A stretch of DNA of 64,000 nucleotides from Henriciella pelagia (GCF_002088945.1 NZ_NCSU01000007.1:1-64000); one strand, 5' to 3'; counted from the stretch's first letter, positions 53,734 through 62,668 are shown. The notes: a model not told the origin generated them from the sequence alone. Program-made: numbers and translations.

Positions 53734-55056
53734 ATGTTGCAGTTGGCTAAATCCCTGCCGGACCGGTTGTGCCACCTCTGGGGCACCGTGACGGATGTCA
53801 GTCCGGGCGTCGTCTCAATTGCGGGGGTCAGCTCGCATGCGGGCGTGGGCAATGAAGTCCTGGTCGACACGGCCGAAGGTGGTGTACGCGGCGAGATCCT
53901 CACCATCTCGGGAGACCGGGTAACAGCCTTCCTGTTTGGCAATTCAGACCCGATCCGCATTGGCGACCGCGCCTATATCGACCAGGAAGCGACAGTTACG
54001 CCCGGCGATCACTGGATTGGGCAGATCATCAATTATCGCGGTGAGATTGTCGGCGCGGACAAGCCGCCAGCGCCGCGCGGCGCGAAACCCCGCAAGCTGC
54101 TCGCCAAGGCCCCGCCAAGCCATCTGCGCAACGGCCTTGGCCCGCGCCTGAAGACCGGGCTGATGGTGACCGACACGCTGATCCCGATCTGTCATGGCCA
54201 GCGCCTCGGCCTGTTTGCCGGGTCCGGCGTCGGCAAGTCCACGCTGCTTGGCGCGCTCGCCAATGGCGTTGAAGCCGACCGGATCGTCATCGCGCTGATC
54301 GGTGAACGCTCACGCGAGCTGAATGAGTTTGCGACCCACACCTTGCCGGAAAGCGCGCGCAAGAAGTCCGTCATCGTGACGGCTACGGCAAGCGAGCCGC
54401 CCGGCGCAAAGAAGCGTGCCGCCTATTGCGCCATGGCGGCTGCCGAACATTTTCGCGATCAGGGCCATCATGTGCTGCTGCTGTTCGATTCGATCACACG
54501 CTTTGCCGAAGCCCACCGCGAAGTGGCGCTGATCGGTGGGGAGACCCCTGCCCTGCACGCCTTTCCGCCATCGACCGTGCGCACCATTGCCGAACTCGCC
54601 GAACGCTCTGGCCCCGGCGCAACAAGCCAGGGCGACATAACGGCGATCTTCTCGGTCCTTGTCGCAGGCTCCGACATGGAAGAGCCGGTCGCGGACATGA
54701 TCCGCGGCATTCTGGATGGCCACATCGTCCTGTCGCGGGATATTGCCGAGCGCTACCGCTATCCCGCCATCGACGTGCTGAAGAGTGTTTCGCGCGCCCT
54801 GCCACGGGCCGCCAGCGACGACGAGAACCGGTTGCTTTCGCAGTACCGGCGCAATGTCGCACTGTATGAGGAAGTTGCGCCGATGATCCGGGCGAACCTC
54901 TATGAAAAGGGCCATGATGCAGAAGGCGACCGCGCGATCGAGCTTTACCCGCGTCTCGACCGGTTCGTATCAGAGACGAATGCTGGCGATATCAAGGACG
55001 CTTTCGCGCACCTGTCCAGCCTGTTGAAGACTGGAAGCGACAATCCGGTAGGCTGA
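53734..55056 (+). CDS. fliI: Flagellar export ATPase FliI
   Basis: A 440-residue F1-ATPase-beta-like hexameric ATPase that drives flagellar substrate export. Walker A is GSGVGKST at residues 163-170; the Walker B region is GHHVLLLFDSITRFAEAHRE and the SGPGATSQGDITAIFSVLVAG segment is typical of FliI/YscN. It is transcribed away from flgB and convergent with the DUF1217 gene, with a 6-bp gap. Confidence 0.96.
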   Translation: MLQLAKSLPDRLCHLWGTVTDVSPGVVSIAGVSSHAGVGNEVLVDTAEGGVRGEILTISGDRVTAFLFGNSDPIRIGDRAYIDQEATVTPGDHWIGQIINYRGEIVGADKPPAPRGAKPRKLLAKAPPSHLRNGLGPRLKTGLMVTDTLIPICHGQRLGLFAGSGVGKSTLLGALANGVEADRIVIALIGERSRELNEFATHTLPESARKKSVIVTATASEPPGAKKRAAYCAMAAAEHFRDQGHHVLLLFDSITRFAEAHREVALIGGETPALHAFPPSTVRTIAELAERSGPGATSQGDITAIFSVLVAGSDMEEPVADMIRGILDGHIVLSRDIAERYRYPAIDVLKSVSRALPRAASDDENRLLSQYRRNVALYEEVAPMIRANLYEKGHDAEGDRAIELYPRLDRFVSETNAGDIKDAFAHLSSLLKTGSDNPVG

Positions 55057-55062
55057 CCCCTC

Positions 55063-55896
55063 CTAAAGCAGGCTGAGGAAGAGGTTCTGGCTACCGATGG
55101 CGCCAAGACCCGAACCGCCACCAAGCAGGGTCAGCGCCGCATAGCCAGGCGTGGTCGTCGATGGACCGCTATTGACGGTGTTCATGATGTGAAACCGCTG
55201 CAGCACCTTGTCGACATTGTCGATATTCACGAGGTCTGAAGCCTTCGAGATGCCGAGAACGCTCTGGAACTTGTCCATCAGGATCGCGGCCTGCCTGTCG
55301 ATGTCGAGTTTGCTCATCTCGGCTGGCAGGTTGAGCGCCGTCTCGATGACCTGCCGCACCGGCGGATTGCCAAGCAGGCGATAGAGGATCGTGGTCTCGC
55401 TCGCCCCGGAGCCTGCAATATCGACGATCTTGGACTGATAGTTCAGGCTGAGGCGCATATTGTCGTCGACGTCTCCGACAGCAGCGCGGAACGCAGCCGT
55501 TTCGTAATTGTCGCCGATCGACTCGATCTGGTCTGCCGAGAGGCTGAGCGTGCCGTCCTCGAATTTGAAGGTCTCGGAAAAGCGCGTGTAGTCGGCATTG
55601 TTGAGGCGCTGGAGGAAGGTACTGTCGGGGGTCACCGCTTCTTCCAGTACCTTGCGGATGAAGCCGCCTTTCCATTCCTCGCCGCCAAGGTCGAATGCCG
55701 TCATCGAGACGCGCAGGAGGCGGCGATCAGACATGAAGTCATCCAGGCTGATCGGCGAGGACAGTTTTTCTGTGAGATAGTTGCGGTCGTTCTTTACGCT
55801 GGCGGAATCGGCAAAGCCTTCCAGCTGGCGCGAATAGGTCGACTGGAGGAGCTTCCACCCCCCATAACCGGACAAGGGTATGGCCGGCTGGAACAT
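55063..55896 (-). CDS. DUF1217 family flagellar protein
   Basis: A 277-residue DUF1217 protein, a family found in flagellar clusters of alphaproteobacteria. The start is MFQPAIPLSGYGGWKLLQST and the body includes VKNDRNYLTEKLSSPISLDDF-type sequence and DYTRFSETFKFEDGTLS. The C-terminus is glycine-rich. Biochemical function is unclear; context suggests a flagellar role. It follows flbT by 4 bp, so is in the flagellin-flaF-flbT unit. Confidence 0.86.
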   Translation of the reverse strand: MFQPAIPLSGYGGWKLLQSTYSRQLEGFADSASVKNDRNYLTEKLSSPISLDDFMSDRRLLRVSMTAFDLGGEEWKGGFIRKVLEEAVTPDSTFLQRLNNADYTRFSETFKFEDGTLSLSADQIESIGDNYETAAFRAAVGDVDDNMRLSLNYQSKIVDIAGSGASETTILYRLLGNPPVRQVIETALNLPAEMSKLDIDRQAAILMDKFQSVLGISKASDLVNIDNVDKVLQRFHIMNTVNSGPSTTTPGYAALTLLGGGSGLGAIGSQNLFLSLL

Positions 55897-55900
55897 CGGT

Positions 55901-56335
55901 TCAGGCCACCTTTGCCTGCTCTGGCATGCGCTGACGCAGGGCGGCGTGGTTCAGCAGCTCTTTCTCAAGTTCGAGAATGTGCTTGAGATGGCAGAGCGCC
56001 GAATAATGGTTGCCGCGGCGCATCATCTCACGCAGCTGGCCCATCAGGGTCGTGTCGATGCTGGAAAAGGCGTCTTCCAAGCGGTCGATTTCCTTGAATA
56101 TGGCGGGCAGGACATTATCGGCCTTGAGGTCGCCAGTGATCAGAAGCTGGATGGCGTAGTAGACCTGCTTGACCGGTGTATCGACGTCTTCCGGGCGCAG
56201 CGCGTCGCGGCAGCGAAGGACGCGCGCATCAGCATCGGCCACGCGAAGGCTGGCGGGCTTGTCGCCATTCTCGAGCACGGCTCCGTTCACGACGACGCGC
56301 TCGCCGGCAGCGAGTTTCAGGATCAGTCCAGACAT
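55901..56335 (-). CDS. flbT: Flagellar biosynthesis repressor FlbT
   Basis: A 144-residue FlbT. In Caulobacter it represses flagellin synthesis after transcription by promoting degradation of flagellin mRNA. The signature LILKLAAGERVVVNGAVLENG is at the N-terminus (MSGLILKLAAGERVVVNGA) and ADARVLRCRDALRPEDVDTP follows. The ATG overlaps the flaF stop (ATGA). Confidence 0.95.
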   Translation of the reverse strand: MSGLILKLAAGERVVVNGAVLENGDKPASLRVADADARVLRCRDALRPEDVDTPVKQVYYAIQLLITGDLKADNVLPAIFKEIDRLEDAFSSIDTTLMGQLREMMRRGNHYSALCHLKHILELEKELLNHAALRQRMPEQAKVA

Positions 56336-56724
56336 CAGGCAGCAACTCCCGCGAGGCCAGAACCCGGGTCGCCGGACAGGCCCGCCATGATGGCTTCGTT
56401 GATTTCGATAATTTCGGTGAGGTCGGTCTCACCCGAAAGCACGCGGTGACTGATGCGGCGAACCATTTCGCCAAGGTTGAGCAGTCCGCGGCGCAGTTGC
56501 GGGTCAAGCCGGTTATCCGGATTGAGAAGATCAACGGACAGGGCAAGCCAAAGCTGGAGATTGCGATCAATCGCTTCAGCCCAAACGGCAGGAGGCGGCA
56601 TGTCCTGTGCCGCCACGTCCTTAAGAGCATTCGTGATATCACTAAACAGGGCATATTCGATCTGTTTGTCAGTCGCCGTACGGCTTGTGACGTCGCTATA
56701 CGCCTTGCGCGCCAGATTGTGCAT
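56335..56724 (-). CDS. flaF: Flagellar biosynthesis regulator FlaF
   Basis: A 129-residue FlaF. In Caulobacter it opposes FlbT and is needed for flagellin translation and secretion. The sequence has NLARKAYSDVTSRTATDKQI, LWLALSVDLLNPDNRLDP and RRGLLNLGEMVRRISHRVL, typical of the family. It lies just after flagellin and overlaps flbT. Confidence 0.95.
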   Translation of the reverse strand: MHNLARKAYSDVTSRTATDKQIEYALFSDITNALKDVAAQDMPPPAVWAEAIDRNLQLWLALSVDLLNPDNRLDPQLRRGLLNLGEMVRRISHRVLSGETDLTEIIEINEAIMAGLSGDPGSGLAGVAA

Positions 56725-56751
56725 GGACCCTCACATAGTGTTATCAGGTGA

Positions 56752-56774
56752 ACCGGGCGCGCGAAGCGCCCGGT
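56752..56774 (-). terminator. Hairpin after flagellin
   Basis: On the minus strand ACCGGGCGC and GCGCCCGGT form a 9-bp stem with a 5-nt loop 17 bp after the flagellin stop. There is no clear T run, so it may stabilise the flagellin mRNA 3' end rather than fully terminate before flaF. Confidence 0.5.
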
Positions 56775-56790
56775 CCGGTTAGTGTCATTC

Positions 56791-58371
56791 TTACTGGAAC
56801 AGCGCCAGAAGTGTCTGCGGCTGACCATTGGCGATTGCAAGCGCCTGGATGCCGAGCTGTTGCTGAACCTGCAGCGCCTGCAGTTTTGCAGAAGCCGCCT
56901 CAATGTCTGCGTCAACCATGCTGCCGATACCGGCCGTCATCGAATCGATGAGCGACTGGACGAATTCGGACTGGCCTTCGATCTGCTTCTGAGCCGAACC
57001 GAAAGAAGTCGCAGCGTTGATCGCTGTGGACAGCAGGGATTCGATCGTGGTCAGAGCCGTGGAGGCATCGGACGATGTCGAAACGCTGAGCGTCGCCAGG
57101 GAGCCGAGGCCGCCGGCTGCAACTGCAGCGTTCTGCGAGGCGAGACCGCTGAGGTTGACTTCAACAGCACCGCCATCGGCTTCAAGCGTCAGTGTGGCTG
57201 CGTCAGAAGTTGGATCGTCCGCATCGGTCACAGTAACCGTGAGGTTGGTGATGCTGGCGGCGTCGAGAAGGGCCTTGAGGCCTGCAGCAACGTCGTTGTT
57301 CGTGTCACCGTCGACAGCGGTGTAGGTGTAGTCACTTCCGCCGGCACTGACGGTGAACGTGTCACCTGCGGTGATCGTGCCACCAGCGATCGAGACATCA
57401 GCGGTTTCAGTGTCAGCAAGCTGTGAAACAGACTTGGTCGAAGCCAGGCCGGACTCATCGAATGCAACGGCAGCGCCGTTCGCCGTCAGCGTGATGGTCG
57501 CGTCATTGACAAGTGGGTCAGCAGCATTTGCGCCGCCAGCTGGGTCGAGATTGCTGATCGAGCCTGCATCGATCGCCGTGCGGAGAGCCGCAGCGATGTC
57601 GTTGATGGTCTGACCAGCCGTCGCGGTGACGGAGTAGTCGGCACCGCCAACGTTGATCGTAAACACATCACCCGCAGAGATTGCACCGCCCTTGAGCGTG
57701 ATGGTTGCAGTGTTGCCGTCAGTGATCTGACCGGTCTGGGCCGTCGACATGTAGCCGCCTTCAGAGGCACCCTTGGCAACATCGCTCGGAGTGATCGAGT
57801 CAGCCGTCGAAACGTAGCCCGCGTCGGTATTTGCCTTGTCGGCTGCAGCTGTGGCAGCATTCGTCTGCAGGTCGTTGCGGGACACCGTGATGTTTGTTGC
57901 CGAAACCGTACCGTCAGCGGCGCGGTCGAGCGATGCAAGCACGCTGATGCTCGCCGTGCCCTTCAGCAGGTTCTGGCCGTTGAACTGAGCGGCGTTGACG
58001 ATATTGCTGATCGACGTGCTCAGCGCGTCAATGTCGGTCTGGATCTTGGCGCGGTCATCAGCGTTCAGGTCTTCCTGAGCCGACACGATCAGCTCTTTCA
58101 TGTCCTGAAGCAGGCTGGTGATCTGCTCGGAAGCAGCGCGAGCAACGCCCACAACCGACGAGCCTTTATTCAGCGTGTCGGTGATCTGCTTGAAGCTTTC
58201 CACGTCCGTCGACATGACCGTCGAGATTGCCCAGATGGCAGCGTTGTCCTTGGCAGAAGAAACCTTCTTGCCGGTCGAGATTTCCGATTGGACGGTTTCA
58301 AGGCTACGGTTGATGTTGCGCAGCGTTTCGAGCGCAACCATCGAACTGGTATTGGTAAGAATGCTAGACAT
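56791..58371 (-). CDS. Flagellin with duplicated central domain
   Basis: A 526-residue flagellin, almost twice the length of Caulobacter flagellins. The conserved D0/D1 N-terminus (about 1-140; NRSLETVQSEISTGKKVSSA) and C-terminus (about 430-526; QQLGIQALAIANGQPQTLLA) enclose a surface insertion. It contains two related ~90-residue repeats, about 223-311 and 325-412, each with SAGDxFT...VGGADYSVTA-type strands and a DATITLTANGAAVAF / AATLTLEADGGAVEV strand. Thr/Ala/Asp/Gly-rich, no Lys or Arg in much of the insert. Followed by flaF-flbT, its regulators. Confidence 0.94.
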   Translation of the reverse strand: MSSILTNTSSMVALETLRNINRSLETVQSEISTGKKVSSAKDNAAIWAISTVMSTDVESFKQITDTLNKGSSVVGVARAASEQITSLLQDMKELIVSAQEDLNADDRAKIQTDIDALSTSISNIVNAAQFNGQNLLKGTASISVLASLDRAADGTVSATNITVSRNDLQTNAATAAADKANTDAGYVSTADSITPSDVAKGASEGGYMSTAQTGQITDGNTATITLKGGAISAGDVFTINVGGADYSVTATAGQTINDIAAALRTAIDAGSISNLDPAGGANAADPLVNDATITLTANGAAVAFDESGLASTKSVSQLADTETADVSIAGGTITAGDTFTVSAGGSDYTYTAVDGDTNNDVAAGLKALLDAASITNLTVTVTDADDPTSDAATLTLEADGGAVEVNLSGLASQNAAVAAGGLGSLATLSVSTSSDASTALTTIESLLSTAINAATSFGSAQKQIEGQSEFVQSLIDSMTAGIGSMVDADIEAASAKLQALQVQQQLGIQALAIANGQPQTLLALFQ

Positions 58372-58521
58372 GTGTCAGCCCCTCTGATGTCAGGTTATCG
58401 CCTCGCGGCGACCCTTTGTTTCCAAAATTTTTTTGTCGTCCTGACAGCGGGAAAACCCCGAACCAATCTTGGTCTTGAGGTTGAGAGGTAAATGACACAG
58501 ATGGATAATCCGTTAACCGTG
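58372..58521 (-). promoter_or_regulatory. Flagellin upstream region
   Basis: A 150-bp gap between the flgN-like gene and flagellin. GAGGGG (58380-58385) is the likely ribosome binding site, and the rest should be the 5' leader targeted by FlbT. I see an A-rich stretch near 58426 but no convincing sigma-54 promoter. Confidence 0.4.
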
Positions 58522-58905
58522 TCAGGCTTTTTTCTCGTAGCCCCCGACCGCTTTGGTAAAGGCGGTTTGAGCGCCATTTGCCTGGTAGGCACCGACGTAT
58601 GAATTTCCGGCCGAAGAGCCGAGCCGGGAGATCGCGCTGTTCACGCCATTGCGCACGGCATTGAAGTGTCCGGCATTCTCGCTGGCGAGAGAAATAATGC
58701 GCTCCATGCGGGCGCTATAATCGGGCAACGCGCGGATCAGTTCAGGTTGCTGGAGCAGCGTGTCGAACGCGCTCATCGCCTTCATCTTCTGCTCAAGCAG
58801 ACTGGCAGCGGTGCCCGCCTGTCCGGCGAGCAGGGCCTGGTGTTCAGCTTCCAGGACGGACTGGAGGTGATCAAGAATGTTTCCTGCAGCTTCAGGCGTG
58901 CTCAT
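58522..58905 (-). CDS. FlgN-like flagellar protein
   Basis: A 127-residue, mostly helical protein resembling FlgN-type export chaperones of hook-associated proteins (LDHLQSVLEAEHQALLAGQA, LIRALPDYSARMERIISLAS). Assignment is by length, helical pattern and position in the flagellar cluster; sequence similarity to well-known FlgN is limited. It overlaps the rod-binding gene upstream by 4 bp (ATGA). Confidence 0.72.
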   Translation of the reverse strand: MSTPEAAGNILDHLQSVLEAEHQALLAGQAGTAASLLEQKMKAMSAFDTLLQQPELIRALPDYSARMERIISLASENAGHFNAVRNGVNSAISRLGSSAGNSYVGAYQANGAQTAFTKAVGGYEKKA

Positions 58906-59219
58906 TCTGCTTTTCCTTCCTTGTCCAGCCGGGCATAGGCCTCGGCAGCAACGGGGATCGGATCGAGGCCGAGCGGGTGTTGTTCGGCAATGTCCTCGGC
59001 GATCGCCTCGATGACGAACTGGGTAAAGGCTTCCGTTCCCTGCCCGCCCGAACGCGTCAGCGCATCTTCAAGTCCCGTATGCCGCAACATCTCTGCCCAG
59101 AGCATCTGCTCGAAGCGTTTGGCAATGTCAGAGCGGGCATCTTCAGGCGCGGGCATTGCGGGCGCCTTTTCGGGCGTCTTCGCAGCGAAATTCTGGACTG
59201 GAAAATCAACAGGGCCCAT
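58902..59219 (-). CDS. Rod-binding protein (FlgJ N-terminal domain-like)
   Basis: A 105-residue protein equivalent to the rod-scaffold half of FlgJ without the muramidase half. The core is DIAKRFEQMLWAEMLRHTGL followed by GGQGTEAFTQFVIEAIAEDI, matching the rod-binding domain. Alphaproteobacteria usually split or omit the FlgJ hydrolase. It overlaps the next gene by 4 bp and is divergent from fliK. Confidence 0.88.
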   Translation of the reverse strand: MGPVDFPVQNFAAKTPEKAPAMPAPEDARSDIAKRFEQMLWAEMLRHTGLEDALTRSGGQGTEAFTQFVIEAIAEDIAEQHPLGLDPIPVAAEAYARLDKEGKAE

Positions 59220-59273
59220 GGCGACGCACTTCCCATCCGAGTTTTCTCGCCACCGCGAATTTCCGGGTGGCCG

Positions 59274-59288
59274 TTAAATCATATTTTA
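59274..59288. promoter_or_regulatory. CtrA-like site between fliK and the rod-binding gene
   Basis: TTAA-N7-TTTA (read as TAAA-N7-TTAAC on the minus strand) differs by one base from the CtrA consensus, in the 117-bp divergent gap. With the site at 53697 it is the second near-match at a flagellar divergent promoter. Confidence 0.45.
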
Positions 59289-59336
59289 CCAGTGTTGGTG
59301 CAGGTTTGGTTAAGAGACCACTAATAGGGAGGCAGG

Positions 59337-60698
59337 ATGCCCGCCCCATTTCCCAGCGATTTGCTGAACCTTGCAGACGCCGGACGCTCCACATCTCGCG
59401 GGCGCGCACAGGCAATCAGCACGGAGAATGGCCGTGGCTTCGCTTCAGCGCTGAATGGCGCGAAGGCTCTTCCAACAGACAGACAGTCGACTGAAGACAA
59501 CCTGGTTGCAAACGCCTCACCAATGGCGACCTCCACCCGGCTCACTCTGCCCCTGGTTTCCGACAAGGCACCTGGCGAATGGCCTTCCACAACTCCCGAC
59601 TCCATGCGGGAAATCGCTATGTCTTCGCCTGAACTCACACAGGCAACCGCAGACGCAGAGCCGATGGCGCCGCTCACTTCACAGGCGGATGCCCCTCCCT
59701 CGGAGATCGATCTTGTACCGGGGACCGCGCCAGACGCCTTGACCAGAGCGGCTGAAACGGCCGCAGACCTTGCGCAGGCTTCGAAAGAGGCGGCGGGGCA
59801 GCCTGTCGAAACCCAATCGGATGGGACGGCGCCGGATATCATGACCGCACGGACCGACGAGGACGAAGGTGCCGCCAAGCCGAAGGCTGAGATGACGCCT
59901 GCCGCAATGGCCAGCGTCATGCCAGCAAGGCCGGAAAAGGCGAATGGAAAGACCAGGGCCGAGCCGCCGGCAGGTGTGAACGCCAGAGCGGCGGGCGTCA
60001 CCGACATGGCGAAAACCCCACAAATCGGGACGGCAGATACCGCCCAGCGTGAACGTATCAGCAAGCTTGCTGCGCCGATCCGTTCCGAGAGGTCTGTCCC
60101 GTCATTTGCCGAAGCAGCCATCGACACGGCAATGACAGGCTCATCCAGCTCGAGCCAGGCTGCACCGGCTCCGTTCCAGAGCCTGATCCAGACAGCTGCG
60201 GCACCCTCCGCGCCTTCCGTGAACCTGGCGGCCGGGGCGCTGGCCAGTCCGGCTCAGGCTGCGATGTCCGCAACCCTCGTTGCCGCGCCGGAAGAGATTA
60301 CCGACATTGTTACCACGCGCCTTGGCGCAGGCGATAGACCAGAGAAGATCGCTATCCAGCTCGACCCACCCGAGCTGGGCCGCGTCTCCATAGAATTCAA
60401 ATTCGACGGTCAGGGCCTGCAGCATGTTGTGGTGACCGGCGAAACGCCAGAAGCCATGACCAAGCTTCGCCAGATGCACGCACAGCTCGTCCAGTCGCTT
60501 GAACAGAACGGCCTGTCAGCCAGCAACATGTCGTTCAGCCAGGACACACCGCAGCGCCATGCGCAATGGCAGGATCGGGTGGGGAACGGCTTCACCGGCG
60601 CGATCGAGCGCGAGAACCAGACGGACGTTCAGCACATCGTCAACTATCGCGGACGCACGAACATGATTGCCACATCCGGCATCAACCTCAAACTCTGA
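59337..60698 (+). CDS. fliK: Flagellar hook-length control protein FliK
   Basis: A 453-residue FliK. The long N-terminal part (about 1-300) is disordered, rich in Ala, Pro, Thr and Glu, typical of a molecular ruler. The C-terminal Flg_hook domain (about 320-420) contains KIAIQLDPPELGRVSIEFKF, the family signature, and ALSANMSF-type sequence afterwards. FliK measures hook length and triggers the FlhB switch. flgD follows 11 bp later in the same unit. A ribosome binding site GGGAGG precedes the ATG. Confidence 0.93.
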   Translation: MPAPFPSDLLNLADAGRSTSRGRAQAISTENGRGFASALNGAKALPTDRQSTEDNLVANASPMATSTRLTLPLVSDKAPGEWPSTTPDSMREIAMSSPELTQATADAEPMAPLTSQADAPPSEIDLVPGTAPDALTRAAETAADLAQASKEAAGQPVETQSDGTAPDIMTARTDEDEGAAKPKAEMTPAAMASVMPARPEKANGKTRAEPPAGVNARAAGVTDMAKTPQIGTADTAQRERISKLAAPIRSERSVPSFAEAAIDTAMTGSSSSSQAAPAPFQSLIQTAAAPSAPSVNLAAGALASPAQAAMSATLVAAPEEITDIVTTRLGAGDRPEKIAIQLDPPELGRVSIEFKFDGQGLQHVVVTGETPEAMTKLRQMHAQLVQSLEQNGLSASNMSFSQDTPQRHAQWQDRVGNGFTGAIERENQTDVQHIVNYRGRTNMIATSGINLKL

Positions 60699-60709
60699 GA
60701 GGCTCACCC

Positions 60710-61384
60710 ATGAGCACTGTCACTTCAGCAACGAATACGCAGACGAATACCACGGCCCAGCAACAGACCGCGCAATTGTCGCAGCCACAGATGGGCGAGG
60801 AATTCGACAACTTCCTGAAGCTCCTGACCGCCCAGCTGCGCAACCAGGATCCGCTCTCTCCGCTCGATTCGACCCAGTTCGTCGAGCAGCTTGCGACCTT
60901 CTCCTCGCTTGAGCAGCAGGTGCGCGGCAATGCGAGCCTCGAAAGCATGGCGAGCATGATTGGCGATATTCATGCCATGTTTGCAAGTGAGTGGATCGGC
61001 AAGTCCGTGACGGTTGAATCGTCCTGGGTGCCCTATTCCGGGCAGTCGGTGGACTTCATGGTCAATGCGCCAGACGCCGCCGACAAGGCCATCCTGAACA
61101 TCAAGGACTCGGCCGGCGAAACCATCTGGACCAAGGCACTCGACCTTTCCGACGAGACCCATAGCTGGAATGGACAGACCCTCAGCGGCGTCGAAGCCCA
61201 GACCGACCAGATTTTCGAGTTCGGGATCGACCTTTATTCGGGAACGAACTTCCTTGGCACTGCAGCGCCCCAGGTGAAAACCACGGTGACGAATGTCGCC
61301 AATGAAAATGGCACAATGCGCGTCGGCACATCGTCCAATCTCTCTGCCAGCGTCGACAAGGTGAGCAAGATCGACGACGAATAG
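60710..61384 (+). CDS. flgD: Flagellar hook assembly scaffold FlgD
   Basis: A 224-residue hook-capping protein. The N-terminal signature EFDNFLKLLTAQLRNQDPLS is followed by DSTQFVEQLATFSSLEQQV. The C-terminal half is a FlgD Ig/Tudor-like domain (about 95-205). I start at the ATG at 60710, with GAGAGG upstream; the longer frame overlaps fliK without similarity. It caps the hook during assembly and is discarded afterwards. Confidence 0.94.
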   Translation: MSTVTSATNTQTNTTAQQQTAQLSQPQMGEEFDNFLKLLTAQLRNQDPLSPLDSTQFVEQLATFSSLEQQVRGNASLESMASMIGDIHAMFASEWIGKSVTVESSWVPYSGQSVDFMVNAPDAADKAILNIKDSAGETIWTKALDLSDETHSWNGQTLSGVEAQTDQIFEFGIDLYSGTNFLGTAAPQVKTTVTNVANENGTMRVGTSSNLSASVDKVSKIDDE

Positions 61385-61405
61385 ACCCGGTTTCGGACTG
61401 CCCGA

Positions 61406-61951
61406 CTAAAGGTCCTGCTTGGCCATATCCAGGATCAGCACATTCCTGATCCCGTCGGAGATGACATCCTGCAGGTTTGCAAGGATCAACGCGCGGATCA
61501 TTTCGTAATTCTCCACATCGGTCAGCGAGTGCAGCGTATCGCCATCATTCGACAGCTTGATCAGCGTCGTCATGATATTGTCCCGGATCTTGGGCTCCAT
61601 TGAGAACAGCTTGTCCGATACTGAATTGTCGACTTCGAGATTGAGGTTGAGGATCACGAGGCTGTCGACGCGCTCATTGGAGATGATGGGGACCACGAAT
61701 TCGCGGGTGAACCGGTAATAGCTCACTTCGCCGGAGCCCGATTTCGCCTCCCCGCCATGCCCGCCCTTGGATTTCTTGTCGCCGTGGCCGTCACCCTTTT
61801 TCTCTTCACCATGGCCTGACGAAGTCTTGCCATGCCCGCCAGGCTCCGCGGTCGAGGCATTGGCCGACCCCGAATTCTTCAGGTAGAATCCGCCGGCACC
61901 GCCAATAAGAATGAAGAGACCAGCAATAATCGCCGGGATGATCTTGTTCAT
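61406..61951 (-). CDS. fliL: Flagellar basal body-associated protein FliL
   Basis: A 181-residue FliL with an N-terminal membrane helix (about 5-23) and a C-terminal stomatin-like periplasmic domain (about 80-180, VPIISNERVDSLVILNLNLE). Between them is a histidine/glycine/lysine-rich linker (about 38-68) with five GHG/GHGG-like clusters. FliL stabilises the stator ring. It is 10 bp downstream of flgH and is the last gene of the flgF-to-fliL run. Confidence 0.92.
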   Translation of the reverse strand: MNKIIPAIIAGLFILIGGAGGFYLKNSGSANASTAEPGGHGKTSSGHGEEKKGDGHGDKKSKGGHGGEAKSGSGEVSYYRFTREFVVPIISNERVDSLVILNLNLEVDNSVSDKLFSMEPKIRDNIMTTLIKLSNDGDTLHSLTDVENYEMIRALILANLQDVISDGIRNVLILDMAKQDL

Positions 61952-61960
61952 GGTGTTTCC

Positions 61961-62668
61961 CTAGAATGGCACGACTTTATCAAGCAGCTTGGGCACAGCG
62001 CCGCTCTGGATTGCGGCCGTCGCCTCACCGGAGCTGACATAGGCGAGCTGGGCGTCGGCGATCTTGTCGTAGGTGACGGTATTTGTGCGTGTGATGTCCT
62101 GCGAGCGGATAACGCCCTGCACGGTCAGCACGCGGACTTCATTGCTGACGCGGGTCTGCTGATAGCCCTGAATGATCAGGTTGCCGTTCGGCTCAAGCCC
62201 GATGACGCGGGCAGCAAGCGTGAAGGTCACCTTTTCCGCACGGTTGATCGCGCCATTACCAGTCAGTGCCTGATTGCGGCTGTAATCGATGCCGGGTGAG
62301 AGGCTCGCCCCGTTTGGCAGGAAATTGCCCGCAAGATCGGGCAGACCAAAGAGCGCGTCGAGGTTGAAGTCCGCATTCGTGCCGCGATTGCGCGACAGCG
62401 AATTCTGCATGCTGGCGCGGTCGTCCATCTCGACGATCACGGTCAGCAGGTCACCGACCGCCTTGGCGCGGCGCATGCTGAGCAGCGAGTCTGAATTGGT
62501 TGTCCACAGCGAATTGGTTTGAGACGCAGGGGCCGTCGTGCGCACTTCGCTGGCGACCGAGACGAGCTGCGGTGGCGGCGGCATCTGCGCAGCCTGCTGC
62601 TGGGCGGCATTCGAAGCGCAGGCGGCAAGACCGAGTGCGGCGATGGATGTCGGGATCAAGGGTTTCAT
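61961..62668 (-). CDS. flgH: Flagellar L-ring protein FlgH
   Basis: A 235-residue outer-membrane lipoprotein forming the L ring. The signal peptide ends in a lipobox LAAC (Cys about residue 17), and the core contains SLLSMRRAKAVGDLLTVIVE and SGVIRSQDITRTNTVTYDKI-type sequence. The ATG at 62668 (MKPLIPTSIAALGLAAC) overlaps the flgA stop as ATGA; the frame upstream adds five residues only. Confidence 0.94.
   Translation of the reverse strand: MKPLIPTSIAALGLAACASNAAQQQAAQMPPPPQLVSVASEVRTTAPASQTNSLWTTNSDSLLSMRRAKAVGDLLTVIVEMDDRASMQNSLSRNRGTNADFNLDALFGLPDLAGNFLPNGASLSPGIDYSRNQALTGNGAINRAEKVTFTLAARVIGLEPNGNLIIQGYQQTRVSNEVRVLTVQGVIRSQDITRTNTVTYDKIADAQLAYVSSGEATAAIQSGAVPKLLDKVVPF

Noticed and set aside
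58372-58521. Sigma-54 or sigma-28 promoter before flagellin.
   Set aside because: A GCGATAA-like element exists near 58396 but without correctly spaced partner sequence.
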